Assembly (NCBI GenBank): GCA_002390745.1
Contig: DGQK01000004.1
Coordinates: 3,148 to 18,353, forward strand
Direction of reading: 5' to 3'
DNA from: Bacteroidetes bacterium UBA4416
GTDB lineage: Bacteria > Bacteroidota > Bacteroidia > B-17B0 > Aurantibacillaceae
Length of the DNA stretch: 15,206 nt
Numbering within the stretch: the stretch's first letter is position 1; the number at the start of each line of letters is the position of its first letter. Positions 6,790-12,350 of this stretch are shown here, piece by piece. The position numbers and the translations under genes were made by a program. The notes beneath the pieces are model-generated. The model did not search any database and was not told the DNA's origin. It saw only the letters and a list, made by a program, of their open reading frames with translations.

Positions 6790-7099
6790 CGCCTCGCCTC
6801 CTTTCTAATTCTGAATAAATGGCCAACGCCAGTTTATCAAACTCCTTTTGCGAACCGTTTGTATTAAAGCGGTTTGCTTTTTTCAATTCAGCCAGGTAAT
6901 ACTCCATAACCGGCTCTGTGCTTTCATCCTGCGGAAAGCGCATGATCTCAAAAACTGTTTCGCTTAAGTGCAGGTGATAATTTAAGGCGCTCAAGCCTAA
7001 AGCTTCAAGACCATGTATCAGTTTGGTGTATATCAGATCATCCTTTATTAAAGAAATGATCACCGATTTTTGTTTGATTTTACTTTTTAACGATAGCAT
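6779..7099 (-). CDS. Hypothetical protein upstream of the SymE-like gene
   Basis: The 106-residue protein is not recognised. It starts with a basic stretch (MLSLKSKIKQK) and then appears mostly helical: LIYTKLIHGLEALGL, METVFE-like aliphatic segments, EPVMEYYLAELKKA, and a basic C-terminus ERRRGDGK. No signal or membrane segment. It is first in a two-gene minus-strand operon, driven by a well-matched promoter at 7122-7153, and its end overlaps the next start, so the two proteins are probably made in coupled amounts. As partner of a SymE-like protein it might be a regulator or antitoxin, but nothing in the sequence proves it. Confidence 0.7.
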   Translation of the reverse strand: MLSLKSKIKQKSVIISLIKDDLIYTKLIHGLEALGLSALNYHLHLSETVFEIMRFPQDESTEPVMEYYLAELKKANRFNTNGSQKEFDKLALAIYSELERRRGDGK

Positions 7100-7121
7100 T
7101 TCATTATAATTATTGTTGTAA

Positions 7122-7153
7122 CAAAATTACAATACATATTTACGAAACACAAA
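7122..7153 (-). promoter_or_regulatory. Promoter of the minus-strand SymE-like operon
   Basis: Reading the minus strand, TTTG (7150-7153) is followed after 20 bases by TAATTTTG (7122-7129), a full match to the Bacteroidota -33/-7 consensus and spacing. The first of two AAAATTACAATA direct repeats overlaps the -7 box, so it may be repressible. Confidence 0.7.
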
Positions 7154-7176
7154 TATAATATCATAAAATTACAATA
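7123..7176. promoter_or_regulatory. Two 12-bp direct repeats, candidate operator
   Basis: AAAATTACAATA occurs at 7123-7134 and 7165-7176, 42 bases apart, which is four helical turns. The DNA lies between the divergent SymE-like operon and the XRE regulator. The XRE protein is the natural candidate to bind it. The region is very AT-rich, so chance similarity cannot be excluded. Confidence 0.35.
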
Positions 7177-7241
7177 ATATATAACAAAAGGAACTTAATT
7201 AATTGATTATCAGACTATATATTTATAACCAAAATATATTT

Positions 7242-7249
7242 TAATTTTG
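7242..7249 (+). promoter_or_regulatory. Putative -7 box (TAATTTTG) of the XRE gene
   Basis: It matches TAnnTTTG and lies 15 bases before the ATG at 7265. It argues against the upstream TTG at 7247 as start, because that codon lies within the box. No -33 TTTG is seen at the proper distance. Confidence 0.5.
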
Positions 7250-7264
7250 TATCATTACACTATA

Positions 7265-7474
7265 ATGGCAAAGAAGGCAATAAATAGAATTAAGGTAGTA
7301 TTAGCGGAGCAGGGCCGTACAAATAAGTGGCTATCGGAAAAAGTTGGAAAGAATACTACTACAGTTTCACGGTGGTGTACTAATGACATTCAACCCTCAC
7401 TTGAAACGCTTGTAGAGATTGCGGAAATTTTAAAGATTGATGTCCGCGAGCTATTGATATCAACTAAGCCGTAA
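7265..7474 (+). CDS. XRE/Cro family transcriptional regulator
   Basis: The 69-residue protein is a single helix-turn-helix domain: INRIKVVLAEQGRTNKWLSEKVGKNTTTVSRWC (helices 1-3, recognition helix TTTVSRWCTN) followed by QPSLETLVEIAEILKIDVRELL. This is the Cro/CI fold without any effector domain. Proteins of this size and sequence are frequent in Bacteroidota islands, often as controller-like regulators of restriction or toxin genes. The ATG at 7265 is preferred over an upstream TTG that lies inside the -7 box. It is divergent from the SymE-like operon and followed by its own terminator, so it could control both its own gene and the divergent operon through the direct repeats between them. 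Confidence 0.9.
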   Translation: MAKKAINRIKVVLAEQGRTNKWLSEKVGKNTTTVSRWCTNDIQPSLETLVEIAEILKIDVRELLISTKP

Positions 7475-7494
7475 GTACAAAAATAATAGCATTG

Positions 7495-7525
7495 AAGCCG
7501 GACCTGAATAGATCCGGCTTTTTTC
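7495..7525 (+). terminator. Terminator of the XRE gene
   Basis: Stem AAGCCGGA/TCCGGCTT (7495-7502 and 7513-7520) with a 10-base loop, followed by a T run. Confidence 0.85.
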
Positions 7526-7563
7526 TTAATCTATATTAACACAATAATGTAAACAATTTTGTT

Positions 7564-7571
7564 TATATTTG
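7564..7571 (+). promoter_or_regulatory. -7 box (TATATTTG) only 4 bases before the antitoxin ATG
   Basis: Exact match to TAnnTTTG. Initiation 4-8 bases downstream would fall at or near the ATG at 7576, which suggests a leaderless or nearly leaderless mRNA. The same arrangement recurs before the AAA+ ATPase at 12504-12518. Confidence 0.5.
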
Positions 7572-7575
7572 TAGT

Positions 7576-8040
7576 ATGAAAAAGCAGCTGGATATTATAA
7601 AAGGAATCCACCCGGGCATCTTCCTGGAACGCGAGCTTAAAAAAAGAAAGCTGGCTAAGAGCCGCTTTGCGCTTTCGGTTCATGAATATCCGCAAACCTT
7701 AGTTTCTATTACTAAAGGCAAGCGTAGCATGAACACTCCGCTTGCATTAAAAATAGAAAACGCGCTTGGGCTTGATGAAGGTTATTTAATGGTGCTGCAG
7801 GTGTATTATGATATTGCGCAGGAAAAGCGCAAACAACATACTGCCAAGCCTGATTTAACCAAGCTTAGGCGTGTAGTGTTTTGGGATACGGATATGAATA
7901 TGATAGATTGGGAGAAGCAAAAAAGCGCAGTAATAAACCGTGTGTTTGAACGCGGCAACGCCCAGGAGAAAAAAGAGATCACCCGCTTTTACGGGCAGGA
8001 AACCGTGAACGCTTTATTGAAATCAAAAGACCATGCCTGA
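7576..8040 (+). CDS. HTH antitoxin of an AbiE-type pair (DUF6922-like C-terminus)
   Basis: The 154-residue protein has an N-terminal helix-turn-helix (about residues 10-75; HPGIFLERELKKR, SRFALSVHEYPQTLVSITKGKRSMNTPLALKIENAL) like HigA-type antitoxins. A C-terminal domain (about 97-150) has LRRVVFWDTDMNMIDWEKQK and INRVFERGNAQEKKEITRFYG, a pattern I associate with DUF6922 proteins that accompany AbiEii-type nucleotidyltransferases. Its stop overlaps the start of the toxin gene by 8 bases, so translation is coupled. By family analogy it neutralises the toxin and represses the operon. The start is fixed by the absence of another Met before the HTH. Confidence 0.85.
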   Translation: MKKQLDIIKGIHPGIFLERELKKRKLAKSRFALSVHEYPQTLVSITKGKRSMNTPLALKIENALGLDEGYLMVLQVYYDIAQEKRKQHTAKPDLTKLRRVVFWDTDMNMIDWEKQKSAVINRVFERGNAQEKKEITRFYGQETVNALLKSKDHA

Positions 8041-8683
8041 TAATTTGTATTATAACACAGTAACGCCACTGCTGCGCCAGGTACTAATTGAAGTAATGGC
8101 TGCGGAAGTGTTTGCACCTTTCAGGCTGGTTGGTGGCACCTCGTTAAGCCTGCAACGCGGGCATAGGGAATCGGTGGACATTGACCTATTTACAGACGCG
8201 CCCTATGATAGTATTGATTTTGGTGCGATTGAACAGTTCCTAAAAGATCATTACAAGTATGTGGATAGCAACAACGCCGGGCCTGTGGGCATGGGCCGAT
8301 CTTACTATGTAGGTAACAGCAAAGATGACAGCGTGAAGCTGGATGTTTTTTATACGGATGATTTTATACGCCCTATTAAAGTGGTGGATGGGATTCGGTT
8401 AGCAACAGATGAGGAGATCGTAGCCATGAAGCTGGACGTAGTTCAGCGCGGCGGAAGGAAAAAAGATTTTTGGGACCTGCACGAAGTGAAGGAAGAATAT
8501 CCTATTGATGCCATGCTGGCATTGCATGAAGAGCGCTACCCTTATAGCCACGATCGGGAGCTGATCAAAAATAACTTTGGTGTGTTTGAAGAGGCGGATA
8601 AAGATTTTGATCCTATGTGCCTGCGGCAAAAGCAGTGGGAGGTGATCAAGCTGGATATGCTGGATTTTGCCGGAATAGAATAA
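8033..8683 (+). CDS. Nucleotidyltransferase toxin, AbiEii/AbiGii family
   Basis: The 216-residue protein carries the AbiEii-type nucleotidyltransferase signature: GGTSLSL at residues 34-40 and the RES-DIDLF stretch at 45-53 with the metal-binding Asp49 and Asp51, a further Asp in KLDVFYTD (near 104), and the conserved helix AMKLDVVQRGGRKKDFWDL (131-149). Members such as AbiEii transfer nucleotides to target RNA, and MenT toxins act on tRNA acceptor ends. In abortive infection they stop growth upon phage attack. All key residues are present, so it is probably active. It forms a two-gene operon with the HTH protein at 7576 and ends in a strong terminator. Confidence 0.9.
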   Translation: MPDNLYYNTVTPLLRQVLIEVMAAEVFAPFRLVGGTSLSLQRGHRESVDIDLFTDAPYDSIDFGAIEQFLKDHYKYVDSNNAGPVGMGRSYYVGNSKDDSVKLDVFYTDDFIRPIKVVDGIRLATDEEIVAMKLDVVQRGGRKKDFWDLHEVKEEYPIDAMLALHEERYPYSHDRELIKNNFGVFEEADKDFDPMCLRQKQWEVIKLDMLDFAGIE

Positions 8684-8710
8684 GCCGCCCCCATCCGGGC
8701 GGTTTTTTAT
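8682..8710 (+). terminator. Terminator of the AbiE-type operon
   Basis: Stem CCGCCC/GGGCGG (8685-8690 and 8697-8702), loop of six, then TTTTTT. It starts within the toxin stop codon. Confidence 0.85.
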
Positions 8711-9020
8711 TTCCCGCAACCCTTCGACAGGCTCAGGGCAGGCCCCTAAAAAGGCAATGCTGAAACGAAACGAAGGCCCGAATAATGAACCCAAAGGAAA
8801 CAGCCACAGGGCAGTGCAAACACCTGGAAGGCGGCGCAAGGCTGATGATAAACAACGGCGCTGCTAAGGAAACGCTGAAAGGCCCGAAAAGGCAAAGAAA
8901 CAAGCTGAGCCCCTGAGGCTGCTGGCGGGCTAACTGAGAGCCGCGCTGAGGTGAGTGAAGGATGTTTGTGCATAGCTATAAATTTTATGTGCCTTATTTC
9001 AGCAGGCGGATAGCAGACAT
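8711..9020. other. Gene-free GC-rich stretch
   Basis: No believable gene is present: the minus-strand open frames over 8399-9024 have unnatural composition and cover the terminator and repeat. The stretch is purine-rich on the plus strand (GGAAAC and GGCCCGAA recur) and much more GC-rich than the operons on either side. Its left end has the dispersed repeat at 8720-8743. Confidence 0.5.
8720..8743 (+). repeat. Dispersed short repeat (CCCTTCGACAGGCTCAGGGC type)
   Basis: The same sequence, with A to G at one position, is at 11722-11745. It is self-complementary in part (CCCT/AGGG around GACAGGCTC) and is of a type scattered between genes in many bacteria. Confidence 0.65.
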
Positions 9021-9095
9021 GCAAGGCTTTTGCGAAAAAAATACTACCCGGAGGGTGGAGATTTTTTTTTGTAAAACCGGAGGCACCGGCCTTGC
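9021..9095. repeat. Long hairpin repeat, short copy
   Basis: Ends GCAAGGC/GCCTTGC (9021-9027 and 9089-9095) are inverted; inside, an A run plus ATACTACCC pairs with GGGTGGAGAT plus a T run. It is related to the longer copy at 9768-9893, sharing the AAAAAAATACTACCCG start and the GTGGAGATTTTTTTT and CCGGAGG end, but lacks the central arm of that copy. It lies just past the 3' end of the CxxC gene. Confidence 0.6.
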
Positions 9096-9171
9096 CTGAC
9101 TGATCGGGCGGGCATATACGCCGCCTGCTTACCTTTGCACATAAAAATTTAATAGCGCACTAACAGCCAAG

Positions 9172-9594
9172 CTACCGGCTGAGGTAACGGCTAAATAGGA
9201 CTTGCCGTAGCTGCATTAAATAGCCGAGCTGCTTTTGCAGATTTGCTTTAAGTGCCTCTATTTGTGCCAATGCGGGTTGCACATCCATAAACGAGCGCTC
9301 ACCGGTATTAACTGAATTAATTGTTTCCTCGACTAAATCTATTAAATCACCTATGCGGATATACTCTACTACTGAGCCTATTAAATGAGGCCGGAATATC
9401 TTAAGCTCCCACATGTCCAGGAACATATAAAAGTGAAAATCTTTATCCTCCTCATCATCTGCGAGGAATACAAAGCAATTGGCGCAATACTCCGGCAAGG
9501 GCTTGCCGGCATTGTAGCCTTTGTTTAAAATGAAAAAATGAGGTTGCTGGTAGGTTGTGCCCATCTTGTGTGTTTTGATCTTTGATTTAAGCAT
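9172..9594 (-). CDS. Small CxxC protein, probably DUF6943-like
   Basis: The 140-residue protein has an N-terminal domain with QQPHFFILNKGYNAGKPLPEYCANCFVFLADDEEDKDFHFYMF (residues 15-57), including a Cys-x-x-Cys pair, then an aromatic and aliphatic core WELKIFRPHLIGSVVEYIRIGD, and a C-terminal coiled coil (about 105-138, ALAQIEALKANLQKQLGYLMQL). It resembles a Bacteroidota-only family that I believe is DUF6943; function unknown. The ILNKG-GKPL and CxxC segment may bind metal. The start could also be the internal Met11 (MGTTYQQP). It is alone on the minus strand, with related long hairpin repeats beyond each end. Confidence 0.75.
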   Translation of the reverse strand: MLKSKIKTHKMGTTYQQPHFFILNKGYNAGKPLPEYCANCFVFLADDEEDKDFHFYMFLDMWELKIFRPHLIGSVVEYIRIGDLIDLVEETINSVNTGERSFMDVQPALAQIEALKANLQKQLGYLMQLRQVLFSRYLSR

Positions 9595-9697
9595 ACTAAA
9601 AGTTTTTAAAGGTTAGCTTCCCTTCCTTCATCCTTTCGATCTGGCTTTGTTGCGAACCTGGCCTAAACCCTAAATTGAACACAAAGAAAAAACCAAA

Positions 9698-9727
9698 AAA
9701 ACCGGGCTAAGAAACCCGGAAAAAAAA
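9698..9727 (-). terminator. Hairpin with A/T flanks, possible minus-strand terminator
   Basis: Stem CCGGG/CCCGG (9702-9706 and 9715-9719). On the minus strand it is followed by a run of seven T. No minus-strand gene lies to its right, so if it terminates anything, the transcript would be a non-coding RNA from the hairpin repeat region. Confidence 0.45.
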
Positions 9728-9767
9728 TGAAAAAAGAAAGCTTCTTTTAAAGGCTTGCACCAGACGG

Positions 9768-9893
9768 ATTGCAAGCTTTTTGACAAAAAAAATACTACCC
9801 GGGTGCGGTAGTATTTAAAATTGTTTCCTTAATATACTCCGCACCCGGTGTGGAGATTTTTTTTGCAAAACCCGGAGGGCTTGAACTTGCAAT
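9768..9893. repeat. Long hairpin repeat, long copy with alternative folds
   Basis: Outer inverted ends are ATTGCAAG/CTTGCAAT (9768-9775 and 9886-9893). Next, CAAAAAAAAT pairs with ATTTTTTTTG. The centre has a perfect 10-bp stem CCGGGTGCGG/CCGCACCCGG (9799-9808 and 9839-9848), extended by TAGTATT/AATATACT. A competing hairpin, AATACTACC/GGTAGTATT (9791-9799 and 9807-9815), uses the same left arm, so the two folds exclude each other. It is a relative of 9021-9095, placed upstream of the 9998 operon. Confidence 0.65.
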
Positions 9894-9911
9894 ACGGCAG
9901 GGGCAACGCCT

Positions 9912-9919
9912 TAACTTTG
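9912..9919 (+). promoter_or_regulatory. Possible -7 box (TAACTTTG) after the hairpin repeat
   Basis: It matches TAnnTTTG and lies 18 bases beyond the hairpin; TTG at 9887-9889 is 22 bases upstream. It could drive a longer leader for the 9998 operon. Confidence 0.3.
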
Positions 9920-9963
9920 CGGCCGTTTTTTTATTTATCCGTTAAGAAAATGCCGATAGATTT

Positions 9964-9971
9964 TATCTTTG
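9964..9971 (+). promoter_or_regulatory. Putative -7 box (TATCTTTG) of the 9998 operon
   Basis: Exact TAnnTTTG match, 26 bases before the ATG at 9998. It fixes that ATG as the start; upstream in-frame codons would run through the hairpin repeat and the promoter. Confidence 0.5.
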
Positions 9972-9997
9972 GAACTTATAATATTCAATTATTGATT

Positions 9998-10714
9998 ATG
10001 GATAAGTATGAAATCACCTTGAATGAAATAAAACATATTCTTTCAAGACTCGTAGGAACCCAGGACCAGCCAAAAGAGAAACAGTTTTCAGAACAAGCTT
10101 TAGATAATGCTGCGAAAGCATTTAAAAAGCTAAAACGCGGCAATAGTGAATGGGTGCCAAGCACTGATGTATCGAAATATATAAAAGGTGCGCCTTATAA
10201 TAACGTTGGGAATTTTATTAGAAAAGAGTTTGAATTTAAAAGCTTCTACCAAAAAGGAGCTGGATATTTTTATTATAAAAAAGATCTCATCCATTTGTCT
10301 AATGAATTAGCAAAAAGAAATATTAATCTTTCCCGCTATATGGAACTAAAAGCGGAACAGGAGCGAATTGAAAAAGGTGCAAGGGATACATTCGCCTTGC
10401 GGAAAGAAAAGAAGGCAATCAAGAACCCTTATAAAATTCCTGATAATCTTAGAAATATAGCTGCAAAGCCAAAAAGGTTGAAGACTGCAGAACAGCTAAC
10501 GGAAGAGCTTGACAAATTAAACATGGAATATAATACCTATCATTTATCCGAGTATATTAATATTTTTGATGGCTCTTTAGCACTTCCGAAAGATGATTTT
10601 TACTTTCAAAAAATGGATAGTGAAATAAGTAAAAGAGCTAAACGATGGTTTATGAAATTTAATTCTATTCATAACGAATTGAGTTCACTAGAAAAGAGCA
10701 GTAAGAAAAAATGA
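9998..10714 (+). CDS. Basic protein of unknown function, operon with metallophosphoesterase
   Basis: The 238-residue protein is rich in lysine and mostly helical, with no signal or membrane segment and no family that I recognise. The first 50 residues form two helices (MDKYEITLNEIKHILSRLVG; SEQALDNAAKAFKKLKRG). A compact aromatic part follows (WVPSTDVSKYIKGAPYNNVGNFIRKEF and YQKGAGYFYYKKDL, about 53-100) that looks like a winged-helix or other small nucleic-acid-binding domain. Then come a charged helical part with several KK and RK runs and a lysine-only end (SSKKK). The open frame extends left to a GTG at 9848, but the start is set here by the -7 box at 9964-9971. Its TGA overlaps the next ATG (ATGA), so the two products are translationally coupled and likely act together. 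Confidence 0.75.
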   Translation: MDKYEITLNEIKHILSRLVGTQDQPKEKQFSEQALDNAAKAFKKLKRGNSEWVPSTDVSKYIKGAPYNNVGNFIRKEFEFKSFYQKGAGYFYYKKDLIHLSNELAKRNINLSRYMELKAEQERIEKGARDTFALRKEKKAIKNPYKIPDNLRNIAAKPKRLKTAEQLTEELDKLNMEYNTYHLSEYINIFDGSLALPKDDFYFQKMDSEISKRAKRWFMKFNSIHNELSSLEKSSKKK

Positions 10715-11340
10715 AACTAGGCTTTATATCAGACACACATACTTACCACAAGCGCCTGAGAGGCCTTGAAAGCATAGATATTTTAATCCATGCCGGTGAT
10801 GTGTGTATGCGCGGTACTGAGGCTGAAGCAATAGATTTTATTAATTGGTTTAACCAGGTTGAGGTTAAGTATAAAGTCTTTATTGCAGGCAACCATGATT
10901 TTTACTTTGAAAAAACGCCATCAAGGCTCATCAGAGAGCGGCTAAATGAAAACACGTTTTACCTGAACGATGACGGGATAACTATTGATGGAGTAAATAT
11001 ATGGGGCAGCCCGATTCAACCCTGGTTTCGTGATTGGGCGTTTAACCGTCAACGGGGTGAAGACATTAAGCGTCATTGGGACCTGATCCCCGACAACACA
11101 AACATTTTAATTACACATGGCCCGCCCTTTGGCATTCTTGACCGGACAGACAGCGGAGAACGTGTAGGCTGCGAAGATCTGCTGGAATGTGTGGAACGCA
11201 TAAAACCAAAATATCATGTGTTCGGGCATATACATGAAGATTATGGATTAAAGGATAAGGAGTTCACTTCTTTCATCAATGCCTCTGTTTTGGATGAACA
11301 TTATCATCTGGTAAATGATCCTGTGATTTTAGAGTACTGA
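10711..11340 (+). CDS. Metallophosphoesterase, calcineurin-like (MPPED-like)
   Basis: The 209-residue protein has all motifs of the calcineurin-like metallophosphoesterase fold: SDTHTYH (Asp8, His10), GDV (Asp30), GNHD (Asn61, His62), ITHGPP (His136) and GHIH (His173, His175). These bind two metal ions and cleave phosphomonoesters or phosphodiesters. The size and the WGSPIQPWF segment fit the MPPED1/2-like branch, found in bacteria as predicted phosphodiesterases; the substrate is not known. No signal peptide, so it is cytoplasmic. It is coupled to the basic protein before it by an ATGA overlap. In a defence-like neighbourhood a nuclease or nucleotide-messenger hydrolase is possible, but this is inference. 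Confidence 0.92.
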   Translation: MKLGFISDTHTYHKRLRGLESIDILIHAGDVCMRGTEAEAIDFINWFNQVEVKYKVFIAGNHDFYFEKTPSRLIRERLNENTFYLNDDGITIDGVNIWGSPIQPWFRDWAFNRQRGEDIKRHWDLIPDNTNILITHGPPFGILDRTDSGERVGCEDLLECVERIKPKYHVFGHIHEDYGLKDKEFTSFINASVLDEHYHLVNDPVILEY

Positions 11341-11440
11341 TACGGTAAAAGCGCCTGCGGCGTGCGGCGGGAGTGGCTGCAAAAAAGCGCAATGAAATGG
11401 AGCGGTTTGCGGACACTGTGCGGCGAGCCACCTGCGAGTG

Positions 11441-11502
11441 GAGCAAGGGTGGGCAGCCCGGGAGCCTTGCTATTTTCAGCAAGGCGGGGGCAACCTATGT
11501 TG
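11441..11502. repeat. Set of competing hairpins
   Basis: GCCTTGCT/AGCAAGGC form a perfect 8-bp hairpin with loop ATTTTC (about 11463-11484). An upstream GCAAGG (from about 11443) can pair with the same CCTTGC instead. GGCAAC/GTTGCC follow at about 11489-11504. The GGGCAGCCCGG between the arms resembles the core at 310-321 and 12260-12267. Confidence 0.5.
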
Positions 11503-11569
11503 CCAGCGTGGCGAATTAAAAAGAGATCCCGCAGGGGCTTTGATTTATGCCACGCGTCAGACAACACAA

Positions 11570-11625
11570 GCATAAAGTAGATGCAAACTTCTCGTGCAAT
11601 TCTAATGGTTTGCATCACTTTATGC
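11570..11625. repeat. Inverted repeat with 18-base arms
   Basis: GCATAAAGTAGATGCAAAC (11570-11588) pairs with GTTTGCATCACTTTATGC (11608-11625) with a single bulge; the loop is 19 bases. Confidence 0.75.
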
Positions 11626-11721
11626 GCAGCCCGAGCGACCCGCAGGCGAGCCAAATTATGGGCAGCCGGTGGACTGGCAGCTACTGGAATGAGGAGCCGA
11701 GTGAAGCCCAGGGAATTGTAG

Positions 11722-11745
11722 CCCTTCGGCAGGCTCAGGGCAGGC
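11722..11745 (+). repeat. Second copy of the CCCTTCG-CAGGCTCAGGGC repeat
   Basis: It matches 8720-8743 with one substitution. The two copies flank the CxxC gene and the metallophosphoesterase operon, in the same orientation. Confidence 0.6.
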
Positions 11746-11820
11746 TGGGCGAAAGGCCCGGGCGAGTGAAGGCGAGAGAATGAAGTGGCAGGCCAGGACA
11801 AGGGAGGCTGCCGTGACGAA

Positions 11821-11981
11821 AGCTCGTGCAAATTGCAAAGGGTATGACAAACTTTTAACCCGCGGTGCGCAGCAATGGAGAAGAAAACGCGGGCAAAATA
11901 GCTTATGCGAAATGCCTTTAAAAAAAAGTGCTGGAGCATAGGCTATTTTGGTTTGGCGTATCCCTTTGCTTTGCACCAGCT
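11821..11981. ncRNA. Candidate structured RNA or palindromic element, three-way junction
   Basis: The outer arms pair over about 30 positions: AGCTCGTGCAAATTGCAAAG and onward (11821-11852) against GTTTGGCGTATCCCTTTGCT and onward (11951-11981), with a 2-base bulge, one single-base bulge and few mismatches. Inside are two further hairpins: CCGCG/CGCGG (from about 11860 to 11892) and CAAAATAGCTTATGC/GCATAGGCTATTTTG (11894-11908 and 11935-11949, one mismatch). The result is a closed three-way junction of about 160 bases. No promoter is evident, so an RNA or a mobile palindromic element are both open. Confidence 0.45.
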
Positions 11982-12064
11982 GAGGAACACCGATTTACCG
12001 TGTCGGGAAAGTTCCTGCCTCTTGATTTCCTTTTTTGTTCTAAATTCTTTTTTAATTAAAAATC

Positions 12065-12085
12065 AAGGGGCGGTTTCCGCCCCTT
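12065..12085 (-). terminator. Strong hairpin, possible terminator (minus strand)
   Basis: AAGGGGCGG/CCGCCCCTT is a perfect 9-bp stem with a 3-base loop. On the minus strand it is followed by TTGATTTTT, so it may end a leftward transcript coming from the hairpin chain at 12133-12350. On the plus strand there is no immediate T run. Confidence 0.4.
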
Positions 12086-12132
12086 ACCATTAGTGATCTT
12101 TTGCTTTTTTGATCTTTTAATTTGGATTGTTT

Positions 12133-12165
12133 GCAAGGTATGCGCCCTTCCCGCGCATATCTTGC
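12133..12165. repeat. 13-bp inverted repeat
   Basis: GCAAGGTATGCGC/GCGCATATCTTGC (one G-U) with a 7-base loop CCTTCCC. First of a chain of hairpins preceding the ATPase operon. Confidence 0.75.
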
Positions 12166-12180
12166 GTGTACGATGTTAAA

Positions 12181-12239
12181 GGCAGAGCGAATAAAAAGCA
12201 GGGTTGAAATGTGCGCCGTTATTTTTTATTGGCTTTGCC
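12181..12239. repeat. 17-base inverted repeat
   Basis: GGCAGAGCGAATAAAAA (12181-12197) against TTTTTATTGGCTTTGCC (12223-12239), 15 Watson-Crick pairs, one wobble and one mismatch; the loop is 25 bases. Confidence 0.65.
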
Positions 12240-12248
12240 GTGCGTTAA

Positions 12249-12350
12249 GGATTGAAGTGGAAAGCCCGGACCGCCAGCCGCGCCCGTTGAAAACAGGCGA
12301 CGGCAAGGGAGGACTTGGAACGGAAAGCCTGACCCGAAGGGGAACGCCTA
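12249..12350 (+). repeat. GGATTGAAG-type intergenic repeat, full unit
   Basis: The unit starts GGATTGAAGTGGAAAGCCCG, resembling 301-326 (22 of 26 bases). A GCCG-GCC/GGC-CGGC hairpin follows, then AGGACTTGGAACGGAAAGCC and a small CCC-GAA-GGG hairpin. AAGTGGAAAGCC and GAACGGAAAGCC inside it are themselves similar. I recall such units as dispersed repeats in Sphingobacteriales genomes; function unknown. Confidence 0.5.

Noticed and set aside
7495..7525. Riboswitch or attenuator before the AbiE-type operon
   Set aside because: The hairpin has a T run and follows the XRE stop; it is a simple terminator.
8399..9024. Two overlapping minus-strand frames
   Set aside because: They span a terminator and the short dispersed repeat (giving the artefact CPEPVEG) and overlap the end of the AbiEii gene.
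11304..11976. Long minus-strand frames of 211 and 106 codons
   Set aside because: They read through the three-way-junction hairpins and the dispersed repeat; no motif and unnatural composition.
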